64,000 bases of DNA from Ciona intestinalis (lineage: Eukaryota > Chordata > Ascidiacea > Phlebobranchia > Cionidae): contig NC_020166.2 of assembly GCF_000224145.3 (NCBI RefSeq), positions 9,282,127-9,346,126 of the forward strand. The letters are read 5' to 3'. Positions 13,201 to 25,282 of this stretch are shown one piece after another. The stretch's first letter is position 1. The number at the start of each line of letters is the position of its first letter. The translations under genes and the position numbers were made by a program. Below the pieces are notes generated by a model, which was not told the DNA's origin, did not search any database, and worked only from the letters and a program-made list of their open reading frames with translations.

Positions 13201-16200
13201 CCTTTACATAAAGCAAATCAATATTTTGTCCTCAGTTTAAAATCGGTACCTAATTATTCCAAAGAAATATCGAGTCTAGTAATTCTGGTCCCATCGTGAT
13301 TACCTTCCCCACTTACCGTTGCACGAACTTTGCCTCATCGATTGGTTAATAACATTTCTATGTTTTCTCTGTCATCTTTAAATTATTGTAATCGGAAACT
13401 TGAATTGAGACCAGATCAATAAGTTCTTTGAAATTTAATAAAATTCGAGCCCGGGGTCACTTGCCCCGCTTTGTTTATTTGCCCTTTGTTCAAGCTCATG
13501 CTTAAACTTTTTAAAACATATCTAGTCATCAGTGTAGATGTTTCAATTTTACCTTTGTGTTCGTAATACTATAGGAAAGCAAATGACATTTTTTACTAAA
13601 ATAAGAAAGTTCGACATAGTTCACTCTGGCAAGGTAAATATTAAATAAAGATGTTCTGCTTCATTTGAATATTAACTGCATATTGTTCACAATTTAACAT
13701 TACAGGATAATGATTGGAGTACAAAACGAACAGTGTACACATGAATAATATGTCTTATACTTTCTTTATAAGCATGTGTGATGTAACTATTAACTATAAC
13801 TGTAAAACTGTTGATTTATAACAGAATAGAGTGTGCATATACTGAAACAGTTATATATAACATTGGTATTACATTAGAGTTATAACACCTTCACCTCCAC
13901 AGAGCCCAACTACCCAGGAAATTACGGAGCTTGCGTTTGCTGCTCTCGTGTGTCCATTAATGTATCCGGACAAATATACGAAACCCAGCTTCGGACGTTG
14001 GAGCAATTCCCTGAAACATTACTCGGCCATGCGGATAAAAGAAGGAAATTTTACGACAGAATAAGGGACCAGTATTTCTTTGACAGGAACCGCCGAGCAT
14101 TTGATGCCATTCTTCACTATTACCAGGTGACTTTATTCAGATAATAGATAACTTGGTTAAGATCGACCTGTACAACCATATTGACTTATTTGGAAAATTA
14201 AGCCTTGAAATATGGGTGTAGGCATAACTATAAGACTTAGGGTCACCCTTGAAAGAGCGTTGACATTATATGTTTTAACTTTCTACCCTTTCTTATGCTT
14301 CTTAGCCTATCTTGTAAAACCACTTTTAGCTCCCTAGCTTTTACCGTAAAACAGCTTTTACCATGCTGTTGTCTATACAAGCCAGCAGAGCCAAATAATG
14401 TTGCATTCACCACATTAATTAACAAAATTTTGTAGGTTTGACAACTATGAGTATAACTGTATTTTAGAGGTCACCTCAGATTTTGCTAAAAAAAATCAAA
14501 AATAGATGTTATGCCTTTGAACATAGAGTAGGAAGCAAAATACAAAACTTATATTTCATTGCGTTCTTTCATCTGTTATAGATTCATAATGTCTATTATT
14601 AGCAAACACACAAGCCTTTGAACCTGTGGGATGATTGTTATGATGTCATAATAGAGTTTGTTACATTATTGGTTCCTTGAAGATGGAGCTCTGTTGATCA
14701 ATGTTAAGCTAGTTAGCCCACATAAATGTGGAGACCATTAATCTTCTCTTCAATTTTTGATCATGGTTCAATCGATTGTAGCCTTTTAGCCGAAACTAGC
14801 GTACTTTAATCAAGCTGGAAAAGACTTTGTAGAATTTGTGAATTTGTGATAAAACGGTTGAATTTAGGATCTTAAATCTTACTTCGATGTTATATCAAGT
14901 TAAAATTCGGTTCGATTTAGGATTTTTTTTTCGAAGTAATGAACGGTTGGATTAAGGTTCTTAACATAACTTTGATGTTATAGGCTGTATAGATGCTGCC
15001 AATTCTTAGTATTATATCAAATGGTTGTACATTAGTTGCAATCAAAACTGTAGGTAAATATATAGTAGGACATTTTTACTCTACAATGATTGGTTGCTAC
15101 AATGATTTCATTCTCTTTTATCGTTACATAGTAGTAAACATAAATCTTTACTAAATTGTATAAGTGTAACTTTTAAGGTTCTTAAAGAGCGTTGTTTTCT
15201 CAAATATGAAACAATTAGAAAATCAAGGATATTATGTACTAAGGGTATCCATCATACACACAGTACTATATACAACTTATGTTATGTTTATTGAAAGCAT
15301 TTCTTTATAAACTTACAGAGTGGCGGTCGCCTACGACGACCAATGGACATATCTGTTGATGTGTTTGCTGATGAGATCAAATTCTTTCAACTTGGAACCG
15401 AAGCAATGGCTAAGTATCAAGAGATTGAAGGATATGTGTTTGATGGTAAGTATTTGTAGATAGATACTGGATTTGTACAAATGTGTAATGTTAGGTTCAT
15501 GTTGGCTAACTTTTAAAACACATTCTATGTTTTAAAAGTTGTATAACTTAAAAATGTTTTAAAACAAAAAAAACTCTGTTTTAGGATTTATAAAAGCCTT
15601 TGCCCCGCTATTTCGAGTCCACAAACAAGCATAGCCAAAGTATGTTGCACTGTGCCTATTATTCAATGAAGTTCCCTACAAAAATGGCATGTTGTGTAAT
15701 TGAAATTAGTAACTTTAAATGTAGTTAAGGTTTGTTTGATTTTTCAGAGAATTTTTTGTAAGATTGATTACCACCAGCAACTTAAGGGGTACCAAGTTAC
15801 TTAAAGCTAGCCTTTTATTATACTGTTAAAGTTTTAAAAGCCCCATGGTTTGACTACATCTCACAGATTCAGAATATGCAAAGTATGGGAACGCACTTTC
15901 CCCAGCCATGTACGAGAAAAAGCGAAAAAAACTCCCGAAAAATAAATATCAACGAACTGTTTGGTTGCTCTTTGAAAAACCTGAGAGTTCGAACCCAGCA
16001 CGTGTTGTTGCCGTCATGAGCATCTCCGTGATCTTCCTTTCCATCATCTGCTTCTGTCTTGAGACTGTACCAAGCTTACAGCATGCATGGATAGATAAAC
16101 TTAATGCAAGTCGTCCAATGCCAGCAGCAGAGACAGCAAGTGAAATCACCGGTTCTCCACAGTGGGATGTTACAGATAAAAAGAATCTAATTATGAGGTG

Positions 16201-18165
16201 GGTTGATGTCATAGTGTATGGTTTGTAATGTCATACTACACTTTAATTGTTATATTGGAAAGATTTTGGATCATCATATATCTTCAAAAAGGTATTTTTT
16301 AAGTTTGTGGCCTAGCCTATTTCGTTAGTTGTTTACACAAGGCCTGTCATAGAAAGTATGAAAACACTTGATAAAATTAGCTTAACTTGTGCTTTAAACT
16401 GTTTCAGTACTTTGTCAATACCCTATAGCTTTATATTAAAACTGTTGCTTATATATATAAAGCTGTGTTTTCTTTGTGAGTTGTTATCCCACCACATCAC
16501 AGACATCATGTGATACTACCTTACACGCATCACATTAAGAATAACTCTGCACATGACACTTAAATAGCTTCCATAGCACTTAACTCTGACGCTGCTCTCA
16601 TGGGACCTAACAAAACTACGCTTGCAGTAACCTTGACCCCAATGCCATCAACGCCAGCAATCCAAATGTTACGGGTATCTCAAGTAAGAGATGGGTCCCT
16701 CACTTTACGCAGAACCCCTTCTGGATTATTGAAACCATATGTATATGTTGGTTCACTATTGAGGTATATAGAAATACATTATGTTGTGTGTTATAATAAA
16801 TTTTAAACAATTTTTCTTGTCTTATTTTATTTATTTTTTATTTGATAAACTGTACATTTAAGGTTTTTGTTTCAATTTGTAAGTTGTTTGGCATTGCATG
16901 CCATGTGAAAACTAGGCTACATTTATCGCATTACTTCTTACACCATTATACCTTGTCAACATTACCATAATATAATATACCACCTTCCAGCTTTCATGCC
17001 GATTTCTCAGCTGTCCGACCAAAACAAGTTTTTGTTTTGATGTTTTAAATATTATTGACTTGGTGGCGATTGTTCCTTACTTTGTAACAACTGCATCACT
17101 AGCTACAGCCACTGATGAAGCTGAAGGTAAAAAACCATTTGTGACTTGTAACAGGTTCGCCATTCCCTACCTTTTATAGCCAAAAGTTGGCTTTTTACCC
17201 CTCCTTAAGGCAGGATGTGCTTCAAAATAAGCAGGAAGTTCTTGTTTAGTTAACAAATAACTAGGAGGAAGTTCTTGTTTAGTTAACAAATAACTTTGGT
17301 AGTTACCCATCACATAAAGATAATAAATTTGATTCATTAAACATAGTAGAAATGATAACCCTCCTTTCATTACAGACACACAGAATTCATCGAAAGGGAT
17401 TTCTCTTGCGTTCATCCGTGTTGTAAGATTAGTTCGAGTTTTTCGAATATTTAAATTATCGCGTCACTCCACCGGATTGCAGATACTCGGCCAGACACTC
17501 AAGTCAAGTTTCAGGGAGTTGGGGCTTCTATTGTTCTTTGTTCTTATCGGGGTTATCTTGTTTTCCAGCGCAGTCTACTTTGCAGGTTACTGTTTATTTT
17601 ATACATATTGTTAACATATACACCTCATGCTTACTGTTAATTTATATCATGGCTGTCTAGCCTGTCTTTGTATATACCAGGCACATGCAGTGTATTCATG
17701 TACTTCATGCTTGCTGTCAAGTTATAACATGGGTGTCTTCATATACACCTCATGCTCACTGTTGAGTTATAACATGAGTGCTTATACACCAGGCACACAT
17801 GGTGTATTTGAATCTTGTTGTTGCATTTCACCCACTCACACCAACAACAATGAAAAATCAATAGTTCAATACATAAGTTGCCATACTAATCTTAATTTGC
17901 TACAGAAATCGACGCTCAGCTTCCAGAAGGCAAGCAAACTTACTTCAAGAGCATACCAGATGCGTTTTGGTGGGCTATAGTAACCATGACCACAGTGGGG
18001 TATGGTGACATGCATCCTATAACAGTAGCAGGAAAAATGGTTGGCAGTGTATGTGCATTGACGGGGATCTTATGTCTTGCGTTACCGGTTCCTGTTATTG
18101 TTTCAAACTTCATGTATTTCTACCAAAGAGCTGTGGCCAACAAGACGAGGGACGATATGAAATGA
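10299..18165 (+). CDS. KCNA: Voltage-gated potassium channel, Kv1 (Shaker) subfamily, complete, 626 aa
   Basis: Ten exons join in phase: 10299-10391, 10503-10668, 11880-12077, 13903-14126, 15319-15445, 15867-16197, 16628-16763, 16991-17126, 17376-17585 and 17906-18165. ATG 10299 is the first in-frame Met after an upstream stop. Residues 1-167 form a long hydrophilic N-terminus without recognised domain. The T1 tetramerisation domain (about 168-270) has [21 protein letters not shown]1 is near 316-340, and the S1-S2 loop has NAS and NVT glycosylation sequons. S2 is near 410-428 and S3 near 442-458. S4 (485-500) keeps [16 protein letters not shown] with all charges. The selectivity filter is TVGYGDM at 570-576, followed by His577, as in mammalian Kv1.3. 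S6 keeps the PVP hinge at 601-603. The protein stops only 23 residues after PVP, so the usual Kv1 C-terminal tail and PDZ ligand are absent. It would tetramerise in the plasma membrane as a delayed-rectifier or A-type K+ channel. Confidence 0.95.
12165..12300 (-). repeat. SINE 3' fragment in Kv1 intron 3
   Basis: A diverged reverse copy of the SINE tail and core: GTAACCGGAAAACGACACTT, TTATAACATCGG, CCTCGTGCCAACCTAAGAGT. No effect on the adjoining exon is visible. Confidence 0.6.
17210..17295. repeat. Short tandem duplication in Kv1 intron 8
   Basis: The string GGAAGTTCTTGTTTAGTTAA followed by CAAATAACT occurs twice in succession, near 17231 and 17268, about 37 bp apart and almost identical. 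It lies upstream of the S4 exon. Confidence 0.8.
17605..17820. repeat. Diverged copies of the 71-bp minisatellite in Kv1 intron 9
   Basis: About three imperfect units contain CACCTCATGCTCACTGTTGA, GTTATAACATGGGTGTCTTC and TACACCAGGCACACATGGTG. These match the long array at 56896-57896. The units here differ from one another, whereas the distant array is nearly uniform. Confidence 0.8.
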
Positions 18166-18857
18166 TCAAACTATCATTGAACAACCCAAGCAAAGCTATA
18201 TAGATGTATAGTTATACCAAACTACCTATTCAGACACGCGTACTAAGATATTTTCTCACCAAGTAAAAATGCAGACATGTTCCAACTGTGAGTAACATTC
18301 TCTTGTTTTGTCAACTATTTGGTATAAAGTACCAAGGATCTCTGGTTCAAATCCATGCCAGGGTAGATGGGCATATTTGTATTATTAATTGAACCAAGTT
18401 ACTGTATACTACTCACAATGCAACAATGTTAATATTGTATCTAGATTTATATTTTAAGGTGTGCTTTCGTTCCCATACTTAATCAGAGTATTTGTGTTTA
18501 TTGAACATTGTATGCAATGCTGGTTCTATTCTGTACTGTTGAGGACCTACAGCGCCACGATATAGCCCAGCGTTGGCGCAATAACCTGGCACTGATACGA
18601 AATTGCCAACCATTAAATGAGCGCAAAGAACAAGGTCTATAATCTAGATCAAAACTTCTGCCAACAGCGAACTTTTAATGTTGTTAGAATCCCAGGACAT
18701 CAGTTGGTTAAGTGGGTTACGCTGAATGTCATTTTTTTGTACTTATTTAAATCACCATCATGATTATCGTGGGTACGTCACTTCACTTGCGCTGACGGAA
18801 TGTTATAGAAATATTAAATATATATAATACTGTTTTTGGTGTTTTTATATCAAGTTT

Positions 18858-19135
18858 ATATGAATGAAAGTTTTTATCCACGCGTGGCAACGATGGTCTT
18901 TATAACATAGGTGTTCTTCTCGGACACATCGTGCCCGCTTTCGAGTTTCAACGTGTTTAACTAAGGTGCTTGTTTTTTTCTGTGTGGTTGAGAATTTGGA
19001 CAACCCATCAGTGGCCACTGAGTTTAAGACACACATGCTCAAGACACATACGCCCACAATGGTAGCAGCGTCGAGCCTCGAATATATTACCTCTGGGTTA
19101 CAGACAGGCGCGCTAACCACTATACCACGGCGCCA
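18858..19135 (-). mobile_element. Near full-length tRNA-derived SINE, ~278 bp
   Basis: Read on the minus strand from 19135, it starts with a tRNA-like head: GGCGCCGTGGTATAGTGGTT fits an A box, and TATTCGAGGCTCGACGC fits a B box. The family core follows (CTACCATTGTGGGCG, GTGGCCACTGATGGGTTGTC). It finishes with the 3' module (AGAAGAACACCTATGTTATA, CGTTGCCACGCGTGGATAAA) and a short ATTCAT tail. This is the best copy in the window and defines the family used for the other calls. Head boxes would allow RNA polymerase III transcription in the tRNA-derived SINE mode. A composite SINE and a MITE have been described in Ciona; identity with those families is likely but was not tested. Confidence 0.88.
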
Positions 19136-19639
19136 AAGGAGTGAACAACGGAGTGCGACTTTCCAGCGTACAGCTGTTAGCATATATTAAACTATTCATT
19201 TATCACTTTAATTATACTTTCAAATGTCATATTCAAATTAACGCAGAAAAGAAATGAGAATTAACAGCAACAACACTGTCCGTACAGCACGTACCAGACG
19301 TAATGAATGGAAAGCCTTCAAGTGTGGCTGGTAAACTATGTAAGAAGCAACATGGAGTATATTTACCAAGCACGGCCTGTAGAGATACGGCCTAGGAGGT
19401 CGTGTACTAAGCTACATAAACAAACAACCAGTTAGGTATAACACATGGCTTGACATTCTTGGAAATATAGCGGAAGCTGTTGGTCATTGACATTGTGACG
19501 TAACGATTCAACGAATTATGACTCAATAGAACAAACCAAGAACCGTGTTAAGTTTAGCGGATGTATAACTTTTGTGCCTGGGTGTGCCTTTACATTGGTT
19601 CCAAAGCGAGATTACTAAAAAATTTAGTTGGTCCAAAGG

Positions 19640-19798
19640 TATAGTAGGGTGGGGAAGACGGGACACCTTTAGTACGAAATATCCAAATATTCTTGAGGAT
19701 ATGTTTTTATAATTCTTTGAATGTTGTTTACTTGCTACCAAATGCGACCAGAAAATAGAATAATAATGTGTCCCATATTCCCTTACTCTCTTATTATA
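19640..19798. mobile_element. MITE copy with internal deletion, ~159 bp
   Basis: Both ends are present (TATAGTAGGGTGGGGAAGAC and CCCTTACTCTCTTATTATA). The middle lacks the GTGTTTTAAACAATTAACAA segment found in full copies, which explains the short length. Confidence 0.85.
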
Positions 19799-20877
19799 TT
19801 AAAAGTATATCCCAGAATATTCCACATGGTGGCTAATGTTGTTTGCATAACTGCTAAACTACGTTTACTTTACATCGTTGATATGGACGAGCTGTTTACG
19901 CTTATACAACTTGGTAAACAAGTGACGTATTATAGAGATATACGTCACGAATTTCGAATGTCAATACCAGATACTATATTGAGTCTGCTGTTGTGGGAGA
20001 TAGGCAGGTGCTGCTGTGTGTTTATACATCTATTGGAATGCTTCCTGATTACACGAACGTGTATTTAGTATTCTACTTATAGAACATTGTTTTAAGTGGG
20101 CATGGCTGCACAAGTTTCAGGAATCAGAAAAGGCTGCTTTTGTTTTTGTTGTGGGCAATGTTTTGTGATGTAGTATCGGCGCTATGACTGTTTTATGGTG
20201 TATCATAAAATGTCATCCGCTCACAGAAAAACAATAGCTGTGTGATGAAACATAAAACACGTCATTCCTAATACGTGACTACTAAAACATATCGGTATAT
20301 TATGGTTAAACGCATTGATTGGTACGTTCAAGTATAGCTGGAAGGCACGGACTTCATATAATGTAAAGTTATTCCGCTTGTGCCTAAGTCAATATTATAG
20401 TGACAATTGTATTTAACTCTTCAAATATAGTAACGAAGGTCAAACTAATTGAAACAACGTGAGGAAGGTAATTAGCAACAAAACAGCAGTCGTTAAAAAT
20501 ACGCAAATACTGCTTAAGCCTTAGGTAAAAGTTTCAAATAAAAGCGTAGCCGCTAAACCCACGACGTATCATATATAATAGACGCGTGTGCAAGAACTTG
20601 CAGCATTGCTGTTGCAAAGAGGTCAGTTGTAATTTAGCCCCAATATAAAAGTTTAGCCTATATCGGACTTGCCTTACGTTCCCAAAGGAATAGTCATTCT
20701 TTGATATAAAATATTTAAAAGTTATTTCAATGCATTCGCTTTGGAACTGACTCAGACAGACATAGTGTGAAGAAATTAAAACTCATAACGATAGAGTTTT
20801 AGAAGCTACAATGGGGTCCGAGCTGTTAAACGGTTATCTTTTTAAATTTGACTTCGATGGGTAATTAAATAATGTAC

Positions 20878-20935
20878 ATTGGGGTGGGGGAAGATGGGAC
20901 ACCTGTTCATTCTATTCGGTACACCTGTTCATTCA
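20878..20935. mobile_element. MITE end fragment upstream of the DNase gene
   Basis: A solitary terminus (GGGGTGGGGGAAGATGGGAC) is followed by two short repeats of ACACCTGTTCATTC. It lies about 145 bp upstream of the DNase start codon. Confidence 0.7.
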
Positions 20936-21079
20936 CTATATCGCGATAATGAACCAACTGGACCAACCCTATGCTAAATCCCAGTCCCTCCGCCGTGATG
21001 GGCTCTCAATCTTATACTGTTTTGAATAAACCACTACCGCTACCTGACGGTTATGTTTTCCTAGATTTATCAACCAAAC

Positions 21080-23872
21080 ATGAAGTGTGTTTTACTTCTT
21101 TGTTTCTTATTGGGGTCGGCCTCGGCTACTCCTCTTCTGATTGGTGCGTTCAACGTTCAAATATTCGGCCAATCAAAGATGGATAAACCTGACGTAGTCG
21201 CCACTCTTGTAAAAGTAAGACAAATTGCTAACTTACATAATTATTTTATGTTTACATGGTCGTTTATCGGCCCGTAGCATACCAAGTTTAAAGCTAAATG
21301 CTCACTCATTTAAAGACCGTGTGAGAAGCCACTGCATGGTGGAGCTACTAAGCGGATACTATAGGTGTATAAGAAACCGAACACCCGTATTATACCGATT
21401 GTCTTTGCCCAGCCATATAAGGATAAATAAGTGGTATGCAGTATGCACTCAGTAAGTATCCTTTATTAATATAAAATTCTTCGCACAAATTATCTCAACC
21501 TTATGTGACGTCACAGATCGTACAGCGTTATGACGTCATAATGATTCAAGAAATTCGCGATTCTGCTGGAACAGCGCTTCCTGAGCTCGTAACTGAAGTC
21601 AACGGGGTTTCATCTGTCCCTTACAGTTACGTAGTGAGCCCGAGGACCGGTAGAACGAGCAGTAAAGAACAATATGGCTACATCTACAGGTGGGCAACGT
21701 TATATTCGTCTACATCAACGGTATATAGGAGTGTAGTCTCGAGCGTCTTTTTCTAACATTCGACTGTAAATATGTTTTTAACCGTAAGTATGTTTAACGG
21801 CTACTATAATATATGAATTATCAATGTAAAAACATTATTGATTGCCAATTTAAATGTTAATCATTTCTCTCTAAGTGGCACCCTTTAAAAAATCTCTACA
21901 GTTGTTTTGTTTTATACCCACCTCGCGCCCACGTGCAGGTCTTCTCGTATGCATTTTTGGAAATAATGCAAACTTCTTATCTTAACTTTTTGTTTTTAAG
22001 GGCGGACAAAGTAACCGTAATGTCAGAATATCAGTACCCAGACAACAGCGACGTGTTCGAGCGAGAACCTTATTCGGTTAAGTTCGGAAGAAGCAGTTCG
22101 GGTGGGTGTCATTTATTATATTCTATATGGGTGAAGTTCTCTCTACAAGCAAGTCACGTTACTGGGATTTAGGCCACAGTTAGCTTTTGAACCAGATAGT
22201 ACCGAGTTCGATGCTTTAAGCGGCCACCAATATGGACGTGGTTGGGCAAGACACTTAACGACAATTGCTTCAACCTAGGGGTCACTTATGGGTTGTCCAC
22301 GTTGCCAGTCATATAGAAAATCATTCACTCACAAATTTACATTTGTGGTAGTTCGTGCGCGGGTACAAGGTGCTTGTATTGATCAGAACATTCGTTTCAT
22401 AACGAATGTGTTGTTGCCCCTCCCCACAAGGATAAATGAATTGCACTCATTTATTCCTTTAGCTCATTCATCTACACATCGCAGGTAAACAACAAACTTT
22501 CAGTTACATTTCAATCCACGCTAAACCTGATGACGCAGTCGCTGAAATCGACGCCCTTGATGACGTATATGACGTAGTGGCGAAGCAATATGGGGAGGTG
22601 ATGACGCTAAACAGCGTTATAAAACACGTTATGACAAATTTATTTTTAGGACGCACTGATAGCTGGGGACTTCAACGCTGATTGTAGCTACGTTTGCTCA
22701 TCATGCTGGCAAACCATTGATATGTGGACAGATCCAAGATTTACCTGGCTTATCGGGTCTGACGTGGACACAACTGTGAGCAGCACCGACTGTGCTTACG
22801 ACAGGTGAATGATATATAATGACTACATCCTATTGTATAAAATGAGGTCTTTAATTAGGTACACGTAAGACTGAGAATATAAGGGTATTACCCCATCCCC
22901 CCAACACTCAGGTTGCTACTACCTTTACCCCCACTGATGCAGTTTGACACTCATCGTAGGAGCGATTCTGTTTCATAGGAGCCTCGTCCTATGACAAAAT
23001 ATGAATGGAAACGAGGCGTAAACCTATGATTCATGTGCTATATTTTAAGTTTTTGTAGAGTAGGGTGGGGGAAGACGGGACACCTTTAGCACACAATATC
23101 CAGAAATCCTGATCGTGTTTTAAACAATTAACAACTGTCTATGAGGACATAGTTTCATATTTCTTTTAATGTTCTTTGTTTACTACTAAAACGGACGAGA
23201 AAATAGAGGTAAAAGTGTCCCATCTTCCCCATCCCACTGTATATTAAATTTATAGAATCGTTGTTGCTGGTAAAGCTATGACGGAGAATTCTGGCATGGG
23301 AAGTGTATTCCGGTTCGATCTTGCTTACAATCTCTCGTATGAAGAGGTAAATAAATGTTTGTGTGCATGTGGCCGCTTGATGCTGTCACCATTATTGGTT
23401 GTGTTTTTGGGCCACACACTTACGGATAATGCTTCTATGGGCTTACCAATTTGTCAGCCATACAGAAACAAGTCATCCACAAAGGTACATACGTGATGGT
23501 TACTCGAAAACGAGCATGGGGTGTGTGGAATAGAACAACTATGTTATAACTTTTGCAGTTGCCCATCACGCTGGGCTAAATCAGAGTTTTATAATAGACA
23601 TGTATATATTTATTTATTTGTTTATTCACCTATGTAGTGGGGTGGGGGATTTGGGCCACCGTTAGCACATAATATCCAAATATCTGATTTTTTTAATCAA
23701 TTAACAACGGTCCATGAAGGTCGTGGAAATACGGTTTTATAATTCTTAAAGGTGTCCCATCTTCCCCGTCCTACTATACCAAGGTCTTATTTGTTTTAAT
23801 TTTCGGTACTTTAATTTATTTCAGACGAAAGATGTGAGCGACCATTACCCAGTCGAATTCTACTTGCAGTAA
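21080..23872 (+). CDS. DNASE1: Secreted deoxyribonuclease I, complete, 271 aa
   Basis: Seven exons join in phase: 21080-21214, 21517-21689, 22001-22101, 22485-22597, 22650-22804, 23256-23346 and 23825-23872. The enzyme hydrolyses double-stranded DNA endonucleolytically, with Ca and Mg, outside the cell. The first ~17 residues (MKCVLLLCFLLGSASAT) are a signal peptide, followed by the family start PLLIGAFNVQIFG. Catalytic and metal residues are all visible: Glu57 in QEIRD, His148 in ISIHAKP, Asp181 in AGDFNADCSYV, Asp225 in DCAYDR and His263 in SDHYPVE. The structural disulfide pair matching Cys173-Cys209 of the mammalian enzyme is present (Cys186, Cys222). The small CxxC loop of pancreatic DNase I is missing; the sequence runs EYQYPDNSDVFEREP directly. 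Length is close to mammalian DNase I (about 282). The ATG is chosen because it starts the signal peptide. DNASE1L-type paralogues are an alternative name. Confidence 0.95.
22190..22478 (+). mobile_element. Near full-length SINE in DNase intron 3
   Basis: Forward copy: GTACCGAGTTCGATGC is the B-box region, followed by AGACACTTAACGACAATTGC, GGTCACTTATGGGTTGTCCA and the 3' module CCCACAAGGATAAATGAA. It ends a few bases before the acceptor of exon 4. Confidence 0.8.
23056..23243. mobile_element. MITE copy in DNase intron 5
   Basis: Left end AGAGTAGGGTGGGGGAAGAC and right end CATCTTCCCCATCCCACTGT. The internal family sequence is well kept (GATCGTGTTTTAAACAATTA, TTTGTTTACTACTAAAACGG). The right end is 12 bp from the exon 6 acceptor. 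Confidence 0.88.
23376..23575 (+). repeat. SINE copy in DNase intron 6
   Basis: The forward core TGCTGTCACCATTATTGG is followed by CCAATTTGTCAGCCATACAG and GTACATACGTGATGGTTACT. The tRNA-like head is lost. Confidence 0.75.
23632..23778. mobile_element. MITE copy with internal deletion in DNase intron 6
   Basis: Both ends are present (TATGTAGTGGGGTGGGGGAT and CTTCCCCGTCCTACTATA). About 50 bp of the right half is missing. Confidence 0.85.
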
Positions 23873-25282
23873 GATGTATATGATCAGCAAGTGTACATAT
23901 AGATCGTAATAATTGGTGATAAATCATTAAATACAATATAAATTATAAATGATACAAGTTTCATGGTAAACATGTCATACAGTTGTTTTTGCTTATTGAA
24001 ACGGTTTTTGAGGTCCAGTCTGTCGGTACTTAATAGCACTATGGTCGGTAATGTTCTGGGGGAATTCCAGAGTTTAACAGTTGAGTTTGTTTAGTTTGTC
24101 GTGTATATTTCGGCATTTTTTGGTTCGTCTATTTTTAAGATTGACGGCAAAATCCCGGGAAAAGTATGAATTTTATCTACAGTCCCAAATAAAGTGTAGT
24201 ATTATCAAATGCCAACGCACCGTTTACTTTAGCTGAACAAATTATTTCTAAAATGCCTTGTTATATTTGTATTTTCCGTAAGACGGCTGGCAAATACTTT
24301 TTCTGTAGGCCGAATTTTAGCAAAGTAAATTGCGTACGCGAAAAAACTAGCTCACACTCGCGGATTTTCGTCTACAACTGCCTACTATATTCTACTGACT
24401 GTCGCTTGGCATCTTAACCGACCAAAGTATCAACACTGTTACGTGATATTTTTTACTTCAAGAAACCTTTCGTGATATTTTTTATTACATAACAGTACAG
24501 CGTTAGTGGGCGTGTATCACCAAAATTTAGTAAAGCTCGTAATATTTGTTAAAAAGTTAACATTAATCTGCATACTACATTGGCATGGCAGTAACGGCAG
24601 TACAATAACTTGACTGAGGGCTAGTTTACAGCAGGTTATCATTTTGCTCAGAATAAATAATCAAAGCTTTGAATAGTAATATTAACTGTACAATTTTTCT
24701 AGTATTTTTCTTATTGTGCAGCCATTCAGTTGTCTTGTGACATTAACATATAAAAATGAAAAGGAAAGAAGTCGCCCAACATACGACAAGTTACATTATA
24801 CAAGAAATAGGCAAGTATATAGTTCAGATTCACTTTTTGCCTCCAACTGGTGGGAATTCAGGTCCAAATGGTGATGTGCCTAAAAAGTGGAATGTTTTTA
24901 TAATACTGACTAAAGAGACAAGCACATTTACTATAAATTACTGAAGAAAATATGCATATAATAACCATTATTTTCTAATAATTTCTCTTAATGCTGTTTG
25001 TTTACTACCTAATGAGATGATAAAAGAGAATGAAAACATGGATCATCTTACCCCAACCTACTATATATTTACCATAATTAAATATAAAAATTCATAGGAA
25101 AAATCAATCTCAATGTAAATATTAAAGTCTCTTATCTTTAAGCATGAAATAAATTACATATAATTTAGGTCGTCTAAGTATAAATGTGGGAAGAATAGAG
25201 AAGGTTTGCGATATCTATAGTTTATAAAGCTACCGTGAATTTCGAGCACTAACATATAGATGCATGAAATAAAGTTGGTTAA
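23873..25282. other. Intergenic region between convergent DNase and trefoil genes
   Basis: Holds the 3' UTR of the DNase gene, with an AATAAA near 24188, and of the trefoil gene on the other strand. A MITE right-end fragment lies at about 24955-25070 (TTTGTTTACTACCTAATGAG, then TTACCCCAACCTACTATA). No additional gene was recognised. Confidence 0.6.

Larger units (their letters stand above)
18166..20877. other. Intergenic region between Kv1 and the DNase gene
   Basis: No protein-coding exon was recognised. A tRNA-like SINE head is at about 18325-18410 (CTGGTTCAAATCCATGCCAG). A near full-length SINE and a MITE are listed separately. Around 20455-20570 there is a further dispersed motif (AATTAGCAACAAAACAGCAG, then CAGTCGTTAAAA) that recurs near 46890 and 60425. 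Confidence 0.6.

Noticed and set aside
18325-19135. tRNA genes, because of A-box and B-box matches
   Set aside because: The heads lack paired acceptor stems and run into a shared SINE body; the same arrangement recurs across the window.
24756-24944. A 62-codon frame on the plus strand
   Set aside because: It has no domain or splice support, and its flank is MITE-derived sequence.
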